DNA from: Verrucomicrobiota bacterium
GTDB lineage: Bacteria > Verrucomicrobiota > Kiritimatiellia > CAIQIC01 > Lenti-01
Assembly: GCA_022709625.1 (NCBI GenBank)
Contig: JAKLIL010000126.1
Span: 1-5,862, forward strand
Reading direction: 5' to 3'
Length of the DNA: 5,862 nt
Translations under genes and position numbers: made by a program
Shown here: piece by piece, positions 5,129 through 5,862 of the stretch
Position numbering within the stretch: the first letter of the stretch is position 1
Layout: each line of letters starts with the position of its first letter
Notes under the pieces: generated by a model
Told to the model about the DNA's origin: nothing
Seen by the model: only the letters and a program-made list of their open reading frames with translations
The model's database searches: none

Positions 5129-5862
5129 CTAGTGCGAATGCGGATGGGCGGGCAAAACAGGAGGCGGGTGCTTGTGGGGATGGGCGGGATGGATCCAGCG
5201 GGCGAGGAGTTCCTTGCGCGCGGGATCGAGGCCGCCGGCGAACTTGAGGTAGATCAGGGCATGGTCGAAGCCGTTGCGCTGGCGCAGGCGCGTGGCGTAC
5301 TTGCTCTGGCCCGACGATTTTCGCATCTGCACCTGAAGGCCGAGAATACGTTCGACATCGAACACGACGGCCTTGGGAATCTGCGTCAGGTTGGCTTTGT
5401 CGCGCAAGACGGTATTGACGGCCTGCAGGACGGCTTCGAACTCGGGCAGGCCTTCGGCGGCGAACGCGCCGGCCAGGCCTTCGATGTAGGGGCCGAACAA
5501 GAGGGCGTGCTGGAGCGCCGGCATGGGCTTGAGGCCGTTGGCCTTCCACACGTCGAACTGGCGGAGGGCTTTTTTGACCCAGTGCATGGCGTCGTGCTTG
5601 TCGGGCCCGTTGAGCCAGGTGGAGAACGCGGGATAGATGGTCTGGAAGAGGCCCTTGCTCCAGGCGCGCTCGAAGACCTTGAGGGCGCAGCCGCAGTTCA
5701 GGATCTTGAGCATTTCCTCGTGCAAGCGTTCGCGGGAGGAGTTCACCAATTCGCCGCACATCTTCATGATGGCTTCGCGGGCGTGGCGCTCAATCTCGAA
5801 ATCGAGCTGCGCGGCGATGCGCACGGCGCGAACCATGCGCACGGGATCCTCGTGGAACCGGG
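5129..5862 (-). CDS. pcnB: Poly(A) polymerase I / tRNA nucleotidyltransferase family protein, C-terminal part (partial)
   Basis: The minus-strand frame is open from the window edge and ends with TAG at 5131-5129, showing 243 C-terminal residues; the 5' end lies outside. The first residues, RFHEDPVRMVRAVRIAAQLDFEI, are the conserved motif of class II poly(A) polymerase/CCA-adding enzymes at the start of the RNA-binding region. SRERLHEEMLKIL and GLFQTIYP follow, in the PcnB-like arrangement. PcnB adds 3' poly(A) tails that promote RNA decay in the cytoplasm; CCA-adding enzymes complete tRNA 3' ends. The catalytic head with its GS motif and two aspartates is not in the window, so the two activities cannot be told apart with certainty. 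An apparent GTG at 5842 is the Val of EDPVR and not a start. The last 20 residues are rich in His and Pro (7 His), unlike the basic tails usual in PcnB. The gene is convergent with the flavoprotein remnant. Confidence 0.82.
   Translation of the reverse strand, partial: RFHEDPVRMVRAVRIAAQLDFEIERHAREAIMKMCGELVNSSRERLHEEMLKILNCGCALKVFERAWSKGLFQTIYPAFSTWLNGPDKHDAMHWVKKALRQFDVWKANGLKPMPALQHALLFGPYIEGLAGAFAAEGLPEFEAVLQAVNTVLRDKANLTQIPKAVVFDVERILGLQVQMRKSSGQSKYATRLRQRNGFDHALIYLKFAGGLDPARKELLARWIHPAHPHKHPPPVLPAHPHSH

Overview
This is a GC-rich bacterial window. A periplasmic solute-sensing hybrid kinase with a signal peptide, and a class II poly(A) polymerase/CCA-adding family protein, fit a Gram-negative organism. 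The lineage cannot be fixed from sequence reading alone; a verrucomicrobial/PVC or proteobacterial/Desulfobacterota-like host is a guess.

Layout. Positions 2-70 hold the last 22 codons of a gene entering from the left, probably a membrane protein. A 123-base gap carries a good match to a sigma-54 (-24/-12) promoter and leads into a plus-strand cluster of three tightly coupled genes. These are an L-lactate dehydrogenase (194-1147), a hybrid histidine kinase built as SBP_bac_3 sensor, TM, PAS, HisKA, HATPase and REC (1144-3669), and a Vsr-type DNA mismatch endonuclease (TTG start, 3666-4145). Both junctions are 4-base start/stop overlaps (ATGA and TTGA), so the three are probably one translationally coupled operon. 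The metabolic enzyme and sensor could plausibly share a job in organic-acid sensing or use. The DNA-repair nuclease looks unrelated in function, and no Dcm-type methyltransferase is present.

After vsr comes an unusual segment, about 4095-4290. It is packed with at least five inverted repeats, two of which exclude each other, and it looks like an interspersed repeat or a structured non-coding element. Its right edge abuts a broken gene (4274-5034): the FAD- and NAD-binding half of a ferric-reductase/ferredoxin-reductase-like flavoprotein. That gene lacks its N-terminal membrane part and carries a one-base deletion-type frameshift in the NAD-binding GGIGITP motif near 4666.

Convergent to it on the minus strand is the C-terminal part of a poly(A) polymerase PcnB-like protein (5129 to beyond 5862), which ends in a histidine-rich tail. 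The 95 bases between the convergent genes contain only a weak inverted repeat.

No RNA gene, CRISPR array, intact transposase or obvious new defence system was found. The most notable points are the inverted-repeat cluster beside the truncated, frameshifted flavoprotein, and the unusual ldh-kinase-vsr operon.
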